DNA from: Rhodococcus jostii NBRC 16295
GTDB taxonomy: Bacteria > Actinomycetota > Actinomycetes > Mycobacteriales > Mycobacteriaceae
DNA: 64,000 nt
Direction of reading: 5' to 3'
Assembly (NCBI RefSeq): GCF_001894825.1
Contig: NZ_BCWY01000016.1
Location: 1 to 64,000 of the forward strand
Part shown: positions 45,302 through 53,696 of the stretch, piece by piece
How the letters are laid out: every line of letters begins with the position of its first letter
Position numbering within the stretch: the stretch's first letter is position 1
The notes under the pieces: model-generated
What the model was told of the DNA's origin: nothing
Databases searched by the model: none
Seen by the model: the letters and a program-made list of their open reading frames with translations, nothing else
Made by a program: the position numbers and the translations under genes

Positions 45302-46930
45302 ATGAACGAACCTGTACCGGCCTCTACGACGGACGCTGCATCGACAGTGCCGTTGGCATTCGAGGCCTACGCGACTCAGTCCCCAGACCACCCGATCGTG
45401 ATCGACGACGTCCGTACGGTCACAGCACGCGAAATGTACGACTACTGCACTCGGCTACAGGCAAACCTTGAACATCTGGGTCTTTCCAAGGGTGACACCG
45501 TCGGAATCCTGATGGGAAACAGCTGGAAATGGGTTGCTGCAGTCCTTGCTGTCACCCGCGGGGGAATGATCGCGGTCCCACTCAACACCTGGTACAAGGC
45601 CGCCGAACTCCGTTCCGCGAGCGCGAAAGTGCATCTGCGAGCCCTCATTTCGGAACCCGACCTGCACGGCCACGACTACACGGAAATCCTCGCCGAGGCC
45701 GACCTGGTCGATCCGGACTCGTCCCGGAGTTATCTCGGGACCTTCTTCTGGGCCGGCCCCGATCTCCCCACAGGGCTCGATCGCACAATCGGGCACCCGG
45801 TGCCTCCGGCACACATCACGGAATCCGACACGGCGATGTACGCCTTCACCAGTGGCAGCAGTGCCGAACCGAAGGTTGTCATACTCGAACACGGCGGCCT
45901 CGTCCGCAACGGCCACGCGATGGGCGCGCGGATCGGGGTGACCGAGGAAGACCGAATCTGGTTCGCTGCACCGCTGTTCTTCGGCCTCGGCTGCGCAAAT
46001 GTGATCCATGTGACGCTCACCCACCGCGCCACCCTCTGCCTCCAGCGTAGATTCGAGCCGGCTTCGTCGGCACAGTTCATCGAACGGGTCAAGTGCACCG
46101 TGTTCTACGGACTCGGCCCACTCATTCGCGGCCTTGCCAAGCAGCAGCAGACGCAACCCTTCGACCTGTCCAGCTTGACCAAGGGTGTGATCGGTGTGAC
46201 TGCGGAAGACAAACGTATCGCGATCGATACCCTCGGCCTACGCGGAGCGCGTAGTACGTATGGCCTCACCGAATGCTATGGACTCGCAACGATGACCGAG
46301 CCCGGAGACGATGTGGACACTCTCGTCCAGACCCAAGGAACCGCGCTCGACACCCAACAGATCCGGTGCACCGATCTCGAGACAGGCGAACCCATCGAGG
46401 TCGGCCATCCGGAGCAGCTCGGGGAAATCGAAGTGCGGGGGATCGTGACCCCCGGCTATCTGAACAACGAGGACGCCAATGCCGCATCGTTCACCGATGA
46501 CGGATGGTTTCGTACCGGCGACCTCGGCTGGCTTGACAGCGATAGGCATCTGCACTTCGCCGGACGCCTCAAGGAAGTGGTCAAGGTCAACGGGATCACG
46601 ATATCGCCCGCTGAAGTCGAGGATTTCGTCGCTCGTCACCCGGACGTGGAGGACGCGTTTGCGTTCGGCTGGACAAGTGTGTCCGGTGACGAACAATTGT
46701 GCTGCGCGATCGTACTCGCGGCGCCACAAGACGCAGACGAGGAGCAGTTGTCGGATGCGCTGAGGCAGTGGCTCCGACAGCGCATCTCCTCGTACAAGGT
46801 CCCGTCGCGGTTCGTGTTCCTCGACGCAGACAAAGTGCCGACCACCCCCACCGGCAAAGTCAGCAAGCGCTTGATCGGTGAGCAGTTCGTCGATCCTCAG
46901 ATCCAGGGGGCCAAGTCATGCGCCAAGTAG
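45302..46930 (+). CDS. Acyl-CoA ligase (AMP-forming)
   Basis: A 542-residue ANL-superfamily enzyme activating a carboxylic acid with ATP to the CoA thioester. Core motifs: phosphate loop YAFTSGSSAEPKVVI, adenine/substrate motif STYGLTECYGLA, DDGWFRTGDLGWLD, linker GRLKEVVKVNGITISPAEVE and the catalytic C-terminal Lys in TPTGKVSKRLIG. The ATG at 45302 follows GAGGCAG and an operator. Its end overlaps the next gene by 13 bases. As the first gene of the operon it should commit the imported acid to CoA-bound degradation. The substrate pocket (FFGLGCANVIHVTL) does not identify the acid. Confidence 0.9.
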   Translation: MNEPVPASTTDAASTVPLAFEAYATQSPDHPIVIDDVRTVTAREMYDYCTRLQANLEHLGLSKGDTVGILMGNSWKWVAAVLAVTRGGMIAVPLNTWYKAAELRSASAKVHLRALISEPDLHGHDYTEILAEADLVDPDSSRSYLGTFFWAGPDLPTGLDRTIGHPVPPAHITESDTAMYAFTSGSSAEPKVVILEHGGLVRNGHAMGARIGVTEEDRIWFAAPLFFGLGCANVIHVTLTHRATLCLQRRFEPASSAQFIERVKCTVFYGLGPLIRGLAKQQQTQPFDLSSLTKGVIGVTAEDKRIAIDTLGLRGARSTYGLTECYGLATMTEPGDDVDTLVQTQGTALDTQQIRCTDLETGEPIEVGHPEQLGEIEVRGIVTPGYLNNEDANAASFTDDGWFRTGDLGWLDSDRHLHFAGRLKEVVKVNGITISPAEVEDFVARHPDVEDAFAFGWTSVSGDEQLCCAIVLAAPQDADEEQLSDALRQWLRQRISSYKVPSRFVFLDADKVPTTPTGKVSKRLIGEQFVDPQIQGAKSCAK

Positions 46931-47925
46931 CCACACCGGAGTACGGCGGACCCGAGGTACTCGAGCTCAGTGAGACCGACCGCCCGTCACCCCGCGGCAC
47001 CCAGGTTCTCGTCGCGGTCGAAGCCGTCGGAGTTTGCGGACACGACATCGCCGACCGCGCGGGTTTGACCAAGATTTCACTACCTCACGTGTTGGGCCAT
47101 GAAGTGGCGGGACGTGTCGTCGAAATCGGGGAATCGGTCACACACGTCGAGCCAGGCGATCGGGTCGCGTGTAAACAGCACCACACATGTGGATGGTGTG
47201 GTCCGTGCCGAACCGGACGCGAACTCGACTGCACCGGCAAGACATTCGTCTACGGGGGCTACGCAGAATTCATTCTGCTAGAACAGGACGCCCTCGCTCA
47301 GGTCCCCGACAACATACCGGCACAGGCAGCCGCCATAGCCGCGTGCGCTGTCGGCAGCTGCGTCCAAGCCCTGCGCGGTGCAGCACACCTTCGCAGCGGC
47401 GAAACGGTCCTCGTGACCGGCGCAGGGGGAGGACTGGGTATCCATGCCCTGCAGGTCGCAGCGTCGATGGGCGCCCGTGTCATCGCGCTGACATCCTCGG
47501 CATCGAAGTCCGACGCCCTCCGCGCGTACGGAGCACACGATGTCGTCATCACCACCGAGAACCCCAACACCCACATCGCGGACCTCACCCACGGACGCGG
47601 CGTCGACGTCGTGCTCGACAACGTCGGCTTGCCGACGGTGTTCGACACCGGTTTCAAAGGACTCGCCCAGCGCGGTCGCTACGTGTTTACGGGCCAACTC
47701 GAACGCCAAAAGATCAGCGTCTATCCCGCCTTCGTGTTCTTCAAGGAAGCGGTGATCACCGGTTCCGCATCGACATCGACGGACTCGTTCCTACGGTCAC
47801 TGGAACTGCTCGACTCCGGCCAGGTGCGGGCAGTCACGACCGACTACACCCTCGACGACGTCGTTGGTGCTCACCGCGCCGTCGAGAAGTCTTCGGTTGT
47901 CGGACGCGCGGTGCTGGTTCCATGA
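46918..47925 (+). CDS. Zinc-dependent alcohol dehydrogenase (MDR)
   Basis: A 335-residue medium-chain dehydrogenase. Catalytic zinc ligands C40 (EAVGVCGHDIA) and H61-E62 (VLGHEVAG), and four structural-zinc cysteines at 91, 94, 97 and 105, are all present. The Rossmann motif is VLVTGAGGGLGIHALQVAAS. It oxidises an alcohol or reduces a carbonyl with NAD(P). It overlaps the ligase gene by 13 bases and the hydratase gene by 4, so it is co-translated with them. It could act on a hydroxyl made by lactone opening or hydration. Substrate unknown. Confidence 0.9.
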   Translation: MRQVATPEYGGPEVLELSETDRPSPRGTQVLVAVEAVGVCGHDIADRAGLTKISLPHVLGHEVAGRVVEIGESVTHVEPGDRVACKQHHTCGWCGPCRTGRELDCTGKTFVYGGYAEFILLEQDALAQVPDNIPAQAAAIAACAVGSCVQALRGAAHLRSGETVLVTGAGGGLGIHALQVAASMGARVIALTSSASKSDALRAYGAHDVVITTENPNTHIADLTHGRGVDVVLDNVGLPTVFDTGFKGLAQRGRYVFTGQLERQKISVYPAFVFFKEAVITGSASTSTDSFLRSLELLDSGQVRAVTTDYTLDDVVGAHRAVEKSSVVGRAVLVP

Positions 47926-48725
47926 CCACAGTCACCTCCCTCCCACGCACGGACCGAACCGAGACACTCGGTGCAGCCCCGGCCCGGGAGTTCGTCGCGC
48001 TTTTCGGACTGGATGTGAACTACCCCACGGACGGAACTCCGGTGCCGCTGATGGGACACTGGATGTACTTTCACGAGCACCCGTCCCCGACCCAGCTGGA
48101 CGCTGCCGGACTTCCGACTCAATCGGACATCCTTCCACGGCCGGAGCAGGGAACCAGGCGCCTTCTCGGGGGCGGCTCGATCGAATTCCACCATGACTTG
48201 CTTCTGGGCGCGCGGGCCGTACGGACTTCGCAAGCGACTGGGACGAAACAAGTTCGGGGACGCAGCGGCACGTTCACCATCACCACACTTGAGCACCTGA
48301 TCTCTCAGAAGGGGCGAGTCTGTCTCCGTGAGCAGCAGGACGTCATCGACCACTACGGGCCACACACCGCGGCGACGCCTCAACCAGCTGCCCCTGCGGC
48401 GTCCGGCGTCACGCTCCCCATTGACGCGACGACGCTGTTCCGATTCTCCGCACTCATGCGTGCATCCCACCGGATTCACTGGGACGAGAACTACGCACGA
48501 ACGGTGGAAGGTTACTCCGGTCTGGTGGTGCCCGGCCCCTTCCAACTGATCGCCGCAACCCGCCGGATCCGAACGCTCCGGCAAAAACCCATACGGCATG
48601 TGACGTTCCGGTACACCTCACCTCTGACTATCGACCAAGGCATGGTCCTGTCGTGCACGGACAGAACAGCTCTGGTCACCGATTCGACAGACCGTGTGAC
48701 CAGCCGGATCGAGATCCTCGACTGA
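47922..48725 (+). CDS. Double-hotdog (FAS1/HTD2-type) enoyl-CoA hydratase
   Basis: A 267-residue protein of the mesaconyl-C4-CoA hydratase/HTD2-like group, which adds water to enoyl-CoA or removes it. The N-terminal FAS1-type hotdog has LMGHWMYFHEHPSPTQLDA and GGGSIEFHHDLLLGARAVRT. The C-terminal hotdog has the hydratase block ATTLFRFSALMRASHRIHWD then YARTVEGYSGLVVPGPFQL. ATGA overlap with the dehydrogenase gene. It would hydrate the unsaturated CoA ester in the pathway. Note that no acyl-CoA dehydrogenase is encoded in the cluster. Confidence 0.82.
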   Translation: MTTVTSLPRTDRTETLGAAPAREFVALFGLDVNYPTDGTPVPLMGHWMYFHEHPSPTQLDAAGLPTQSDILPRPEQGTRRLLGGGSIEFHHDLLLGARAVRTSQATGTKQVRGRSGTFTITTLEHLISQKGRVCLREQQDVIDHYGPHTAATPQPAAPAASGVTLPIDATTLFRFSALMRASHRIHWDENYARTVEGYSGLVVPGPFQLIAATRRIRTLRQKPIRHVTFRYTSPLTIDQGMVLSCTDRTALVTDSTDRVTSRIEILD

Positions 48726-48754
48726 CATCACCAATACCACGACAAGGAACACCA

Positions 48755-49678
48755 GTGACGAATCAAGCACAGACCGAGCGAAAACTGGTCTTACCCGATG
48801 GCGCCCGTCTCGTGGCCTCAGGTCTCGGCTTCACCGAGGGACCCGCACTGCTGCCTTCCGGTGAGGTGGGCGTCGTCAGCCTCAACCGCGGAATCGTCTA
48901 CGGCGTCGATCTCACCGCCGAGAGCCCCACACGAACGATCGCAGAAACCGGTGGCGGACCGAACTGCTTGGCGGTGGGCATCCAGGGCGAGATCTGGGTA
49001 ACCCAGAACGGCGGGACGGCGATGCCGTCGAAGTCCGCAATCTCTGCCGCACCCTCGATTCAGCAGATCGTCGACGGCACGGTGACAACCGTCCACGAAG
49101 GCAACGTATCCTCGCCGAGCGACTGCATCGTCGACGATGCAGGACGGGTCTGGTTCACCGACCCCTGCGGGCACTCCGACGACGGAGGTGAAGGGCGAGG
49201 AGCTCTACGTATTCTCGACCCCAGCACAAACACGGTGACGACCGCACTCGACGGACTCCGCTTCCCGAACGGTCTCTGCCTCGGAACCGACCACACGCAG
49301 ATCTATGTCGCCGAAACGCTGCGGGGCGTCGTGCGCCGCTACCACGTCGACGGAGCGCGATGCGAGTGGGACGGCTGGGAAGCCGCCGTCCCCGGCGGGA
49401 CCCCGGATGGAATCGCCCTCGACAGCCAGGGATGGCTGTGGGTGGCGGGTGGATCCGGAGACAATGTCGTCGCGCTCGATGCCGATGGCCGAGTCGTCCG
49501 TGAATTGAGTTTCGGTACAGGGGTTCTCGTCACGAGCATCTGCTTCGCGGGAGGGGACCTCGCAACCCTCGTCGTCACGGTTGCCAAGGGCGGGTCGGTC
49601 GTTGCGATGCCTGCCGTCCATCCCGGGCTACCGCTTCTTCCGGCCCGTTCGGACGTGGCCGTAGGAGGTAACCAGTGA
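48755..49678 (+). CDS. SMP-30/gluconolactonase-family lactonase
   Basis: A 307-residue six-bladed beta-propeller. Probable metal ligands: E in GLGFTEGPALLPSG, N in GGGPNCLAVG, N in GLRFPNGLCLG and D in GGTPDGIALDSQGWLWVA. Members hydrolyse lactones using Ca2+ or Zn2+. GTG start with AAGGA six bases upstream. The stop overlaps the racemase gene start (GTGA). Its presence implies a lactone intermediate or substrate, which is inference. Cytoplasmic, with no signal peptide. Confidence 0.87.
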   Translation: MTNQAQTERKLVLPDGARLVASGLGFTEGPALLPSGEVGVVSLNRGIVYGVDLTAESPTRTIAETGGGPNCLAVGIQGEIWVTQNGGTAMPSKSAISAAPSIQQIVDGTVTTVHEGNVSSPSDCIVDDAGRVWFTDPCGHSDDGGEGRGALRILDPSTNTVTTALDGLRFPNGLCLGTDHTQIYVAETLRGVVRRYHVDGARCEWDGWEAAVPGGTPDGIALDSQGWLWVAGGSGDNVVALDADGRVVRELSFGTGVLVTSICFAGGDLATLVVTVAKGGSVVAMPAVHPGLPLLPARSDVAVGGNQ

Positions 49679-50778
49679 GCGTTCGTCCCTACGAGGGAAT
49701 CCGCGTCCTCGAGTTCGCCGGACTGGGGGCGGCACCGTTCGCGTGCAGTCTCCTCGCCGACGCCGGTGCCGAAGTGATCCGCATCGAACGGCCGGGCAGC
49801 GCCGCCACACGGCCCTCGTTCACGCTGCGCGGTCGCACAACGGTCGAAGCCGATCTCAAGAGCGAAGAGGACCGAGCATTCGTCTACGAGCTCGCGGCGT
49901 CCGCCGATGTTCTGGTCGACGGATTTCGTCCCGGCGTGATGGAGCGGCTGGGTTTCGGACCGGACAAGCTGACGGTCGCCAACACGGCACTCGTCTATGC
50001 CCGCATGACCGGATGGGGTCAGACCGGTCCAGCCGCACACGAGCCCGGCCACGACCTGAGCTACCTGGCCATGGTCGGGGCGGCCCGTTCGATCGCGCGC
50101 GAGGGGCACGACCCCGTCCCGCCACTGAACATGGTCGCCGACTACGGCGGAGGACTGATGCTCGCCTACGGTATCGGCCTCGCATTGTTCGAGCGGACTC
50201 GTTCCGGGACCGGCCAGGTCATCGACGCTGCGATGACGGATGCAGCGCTTCTGCTGATGTCCGGGCTCTGGCAGCGCAAGGCTGACGGGCAATGGTCCGA
50301 CGTACCGGGCACCAACGACATGGATTCCGGTGCTCCGCACTACAACAGCTACCGAACAAGCGACAGACACTACATGGCCGTCGCTGGAGCTGAACCGAAG
50401 TTCTACGCCAACATGACTCGGATACTGGGTCTCGAGGACGCGCTCGACGGCGCCCGTGAAGACCGGACGAAGTGGCCCGCCGCGAAACAGAAGATCGCGC
50501 AAGCCTTTGCCACGAGAACCCGGGCCGAATGGACCGAACTGTTCGCCGGAGCCGAAGCCTGTGTGGCACCGGTCAATGCTGTCGACGAAGTCGCCTCTGA
50601 TCCGCACGTTCGCGCCCGATCGATGTTGGTCGAGAGAGACGGCGCCGTGTTCCCGGCTGCCGCGCCGCGCATGAGCAGGACCGGTCCCGAACTCAGCGAC
50701 ACCGGAGCACGACGCATCGATCTCGCCACCGCTGCACACAACTGGTGCACGCCAGCCATCCCCACCTCGACACACTGA
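49675..50778 (+). CDS. Alpha-methylacyl-CoA racemase-like (CoA-transferase family III)
   Basis: A 367-residue family-III enzyme. It keeps the racemase catalytic pair: His126 (EPGHDLSYLA) and Asp156 (PLNMVADYGGGLMLAYGI), the same numbers as in M. tuberculosis MCR. It also has RIERPGS and the oxyanion-like loop TGWGQTGP. MCR/AMACR interconverts 2R- and 2S-methylacyl-CoA so that branched chains can be beta-oxidised. CoA transferases of this family would instead use an Asp at the TGWGQ-adjacent position. GTG start overlapping the lactonase by four bases. It suggests a 2-methyl- or 2-aryl-branched substrate. Confidence 0.85.
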   Translation: MSVRPYEGIRVLEFAGLGAAPFACSLLADAGAEVIRIERPGSAATRPSFTLRGRTTVEADLKSEEDRAFVYELAASADVLVDGFRPGVMERLGFGPDKLTVANTALVYARMTGWGQTGPAAHEPGHDLSYLAMVGAARSIAREGHDPVPPLNMVADYGGGLMLAYGIGLALFERTRSGTGQVIDAAMTDAALLLMSGLWQRKADGQWSDVPGTNDMDSGAPHYNSYRTSDRHYMAVAGAEPKFYANMTRILGLEDALDGAREDRTKWPAAKQKIAQAFATRTRAEWTELFAGAEACVAPVNAVDEVASDPHVRARSMLVERDGAVFPAAAPRMSRTGPELSDTGARRIDLATAAHNWCTPAIPTSTH

Positions 50779-50788
50779 AGGAGGTCAC

Positions 50789-51190
50789 ATGAGCACCGAC
50801 ACGCTCGACCTGCCCCCACTGAGGGACGACTTGTTCACCACCGAGCCATTCGCACTGATCGGTTCAGCGTGTCCGCAAGGACACGTCTCGTTTCCTGCTC
50901 GGGAGTTCTGCCCCCGCTGCTACACCGACGATGTTCACACGGTGGAGCTACCGCACGACGGCACCCTGGAGAGCTTCACGACCGTCCACCAGGCACCCCC
51001 GGGATTCACCGTGCCCTATCAGCTGGGATTCGTGCGGTTGGACGGACCGGTGGTGCTCCTCTCGCGCCTGCAATTCCCGCCTGGACTCAGTCCACAGATC
51101 GGGCAACAGGTCCAGCTGGCGGCCGACGAGACAACGATCGACGGGCAGCCCCATCTGAGCTTCGCCTTCGTCCCCAAGGAGCAGTCATGA
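50789..51190 (+). CDS. DUF35 zinc-ribbon/OB-fold partner of the thiolase
   Basis: A 133-residue protein with an N-terminal zinc ribbon (ACPQGHVSFPAREFCPRCY) and an OB fold (ESFTTVHQAPPGFTVPYQLG, VRLDGPVVLLSRLQFP). Such proteins pair with SCP-x-like thiolases. In steroid side-chain breakdown the DUF35 domain of ChsH2 binds the Ltp2 aldolase and forms its active complex. GGAGG precedes the ATG, and the stop overlaps the thiolase ATG (ATGA), so a stoichiometric complex is likely. The first ribbon position has His where some members have Cys. Confidence 0.87.
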   Translation: MSTDTLDLPPLRDDLFTTEPFALIGSACPQGHVSFPAREFCPRCYTDDVHTVELPHDGTLESFTTVHQAPPGFTVPYQLGFVRLDGPVVLLSRLQFPPGLSPQIGQQVQLAADETTIDGQPHLSFAFVPKEQS

Positions 51191-52344
51191 ATGCGAACGC
51201 CGTACACGCAGTCGGCGTCGGGATGGTTCGATTCGGCAAGTACCCGGCAGAGGTGACCCTCGAGAAAATGGCTGTCGAGGCCGCCCGTTCGGCTCTGTCC
51301 GAGGCCGGATCCCTCGCCCACGACGTCGATGCGCTCTACCTGGGAACCGTCCTCGGAGGCTCGGTTGCCGGACAACGCGTAGCGGCTCACCTCGGGCTCG
51401 CCGGCCAGCCTGTCACCAACCTCGAGAACGCGTGCTCGAGCGGAGCCACCGCGCTACGCGTCGCGTCGATGGCTGTCGCCGCCGGCCAGCACGACCTCGT
51501 GCTCGTCATCGGCGCCGAGAAGATGACCGACCGAATCAAGGGCGGAATCCTCGCCGACCGCACAGACCTGGATGCGGCGATGGGCATGATCATGGCAGCC
51601 AACCACGCCATGAGCGCCCGCCGGTACATACACGATCACGGAGCTACCCGCGCGCAGATCGCGAGCATCGCCGTCAAGAACCACGCACACTCGGTACACA
51701 ATCCCTACGCCCAGTACCAGCACGCGGTGTCTCTGAAGCAGGTCCTCGAAGCACGGACCATCGCTGATCCACTCGGACTATTGGACTGCAGTCCGATCAG
51801 CGACGGCGCCGCCGCGATCGTCATCGCGAACCAAGCCGGCCTGACACGGCTCGGACTCCGCGCGGGAGACAACCCGAAGATCCTCGGGTGTGGCCTCGTC
51901 AGTGGCACAGTGCACGACGGCGAACGCTCGATCAACGAAGAGGACATCTCCCGCCGTGGCGGACAAGCCGCATGGGAACTGACCGGGATCGGTCCGGACG
52001 ACATCGACTTCGTGGAGATGCACGACTGCTTCACCATCGCCGAGATCGTCCGAATGGAAGGTCTCGGTCTCATTCCCCGTGGAGAGGGAGGACGATGGGC
52101 AGAGCAAGGACACACCGCCCTGGGCGGCAAACTCCCCGTGAACCCGTCCGGTGGCCTGCTTTCGCGAGGACACCCTGTCGGTGCGACCGGAGTGGCCCAA
52201 GCCTGTGAGCTCACGTGGCAGCTTCGCGGTCAGGCCGGGGCCAGACAAGTCGAGGGCGCGCGTACTGCCCTTGCCTATTGCAAGGGCGGAACAGTCGCCG
52301 GCACCGACGGCGCCTCTGTGACGACGCTGGTGATGCAGGCATGA
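51187..52344 (+). CDS. SCP-x/Ltp-type thiolase
   Basis: A 385-residue thiolase-superfamily protein. Nucleophile-position C83 (LENACSSGATALRVAS), H279 (VEMHDCFTIAEI) and H329 (SRGHPVGATGVAQ) are present. The last Cys motif reads LAYCKGGT instead of the usual CxG, hinting at altered chemistry. Some Ltp proteins coupled to DUF35 partners are retro-aldolases, not thiolases. ATGA overlap with the DUF35 gene before it and the SDR-like gene after it. Predicted final C-C cleavage of the pathway, releasing acetyl- or propionyl-CoA or a ketone. Confidence 0.88.
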   Translation: MNANAVHAVGVGMVRFGKYPAEVTLEKMAVEAARSALSEAGSLAHDVDALYLGTVLGGSVAGQRVAAHLGLAGQPVTNLENACSSGATALRVASMAVAAGQHDLVLVIGAEKMTDRIKGGILADRTDLDAAMGMIMAANHAMSARRYIHDHGATRAQIASIAVKNHAHSVHNPYAQYQHAVSLKQVLEARTIADPLGLLDCSPISDGAAAIVIANQAGLTRLGLRAGDNPKILGCGLVSGTVHDGERSINEEDISRRGGQAAWELTGIGPDDIDFVEMHDCFTIAEIVRMEGLGLIPRGEGGRWAEQGHTALGGKLPVNPSGGLLSRGHPVGATGVAQACELTWQLRGQAGARQVEGARTALAYCKGGTVAGTDGASVTTLVMQA

Positions 52345-52919
52345 CCAACACCACCCGTTCGACGCGTCCCGCCACCGCCCTCGTCGGGCTCGAAGGCGAA
52401 CACCCAGCTGCCCTGGCAACCCGTTTGGGGTTGGAAGCCGGTTCACTTGCCAACGTCGCCGACATCGATGCGCGTCACCAAACTGTCATCCTCGTTCGGC
52501 CTCCGGCGCCGCAACCCTTCTCCTCGACAAATGACCACGACCTCGAGGCCGTCGAGGCTACGTTCTTCGCCTTCGTCCACGCACTCCAACGCGCAACAAT
52601 CGCTGTCCGGGAAAATAGAGAAGGCGAGTCCCACCACAGCATCGCAATCCTGATCCCTTCAGACGCAGCACTGGGGACTCGGGACTCGGTGTTGCCGAGC
52701 ATGCTCGTGGGAGCCGTCCTGTCCTTCACACGCACCATGGCCATCGAGCTGAAGAAGGATGCCATCACCGCAAACAGCGTTCTGTACGGCAACCTCGACG
52801 ACGACGCAGAGGCATCCACGATCAGCACCCTGCTCGAGACGTATCGGACTGCAACCACCCTGACAGGGCAGGAAACCTACACCTCCTCCGGCCCGAACCT
52901 CGGAAGGATCAAGCCGTGA
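52341..52919 (+). CDS. Degenerate SDR-like protein without active-site motifs
   Basis: A 192-residue protein overlapping the thiolase gene by four bases and the canonical SDR gene by four. Its second half, SMLVGAVLSFTRTMAIELKK then DAITANSVLYGNLDDD, follows the SDR helix and strand after the active site. The cofactor glycine motif is absent at the N-terminus, and YxxxK is replaced (no Tyr/Lys pair). It may be a non-catalytic subunit for the next SDR, like the paired beta-hydroxyacyl dehydrogenases of steroid degradation. It is clearly under selection as an open, coupled frame. Confidence 0.65.
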   Translation: MTNTTRSTRPATALVGLEGEHPAALATRLGLEAGSLANVADIDARHQTVILVRPPAPQPFSSTNDHDLEAVEATFFAFVHALQRATIAVRENREGESHHSIAILIPSDAALGTRDSVLPSMLVGAVLSFTRTMAIELKKDAITANSVLYGNLDDDAEASTISTLLETYRTATTLTGQETYTSSGPNLGRIKP

Positions 52920-53665
52920 GCACCGCGCACAACAGAGTCGCCCTCGTCACCGGTGCGGGGAGCGGCATCGGACGAGCAATCGTCGAACGACTGGCCGACG
53001 ACGGCGCCACGGTTCTCATCACCGACCTGCCCCACGTCATCGACAGTCTCGACGATAAGACAGCACTTCCGCCCGGCGTGGAGACGCACGCTCTCGATGT
53101 CCAGGACGCCAGTTCGCGTGCGGCGGTGATCGACACCATCACCGGACGACACGGCAAGCTTGACATCCTCGTCAATTGCGCCGGTGTGGGTCGTGATGCT
53201 CGCCTGACGAACATCAAGGATGAGGATCTCGCGTTCACCTTGAACATCAATCTCCTCAGTGCATTCTCTCTGATTCGTAGGGCACTGCCGCTGATGCAGG
53301 CTGCTCGCGGCGGCGCGATCGTCAACATTGCGTCTCGGGCGTGGCTGGGCATCTTTGGTTCCGGTGCATACTCGGCGTCGAAGGGTGGCTTGATCGGCGC
53401 AACCCGGTCATTGGCACTCGAAGTGGGAGAGCTTGGGATCACGGCGAATTGCATTGCCCCGGGTTATATTGCGACGCCTCTGTCTGCAACGCTCCCGCAG
53501 GAGGTGCTCGACAAGACGCTGCGCTCGATCCCCGTACAGCGGGGAGGTGTTCCGGAGGATATTGCCGCTACGGTGCGGTACCTCGCACTCGAAGGTTCGT
53601 ACATGACGGGTCAGGTTCTGACGGTCTGCGGCGGCAGATCCATCGGCGATCCCACCTCCCGCTGA
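52916..53665 (+). CDS. SDR-family dehydrogenase (3-hydroxyacyl-CoA type)
   Basis: A 249-residue classical SDR: cofactor motif VTGAGSGIGRAIVERL (G13-G19), NCAG at 87-90, and catalytic S140, Y152 and K156 (AYSASKGG). The C-terminal YMTGQVLTVCGG is standard. Acidic D37 after the second strand (LITDLPH) predicts NAD+ preference. GTG start overlapping the degenerate SDR gene, so the two could form a heteromer. Likely oxidises the beta-hydroxyacyl-CoA made by the hydratase before thiolytic or aldol cleavage. Confidence 0.92.
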   Translation: MSTAHNRVALVTGAGSGIGRAIVERLADDGATVLITDLPHVIDSLDDKTALPPGVETHALDVQDASSRAAVIDTITGRHGKLDILVNCAGVGRDARLTNIKDEDLAFTLNINLLSAFSLIRRALPLMQAARGGAIVNIASRAWLGIFGSGAYSASKGGLIGATRSLALEVGELGITANCIAPGYIATPLSATLPQEVLDKTLRSIPVQRGGVPEDIAATVRYLALEGSYMTGQVLTVCGGRSIGDPTSR

Positions 53666-53696
53666 GCACGGAACAGAACCACAAGGAAAGGCAGAA

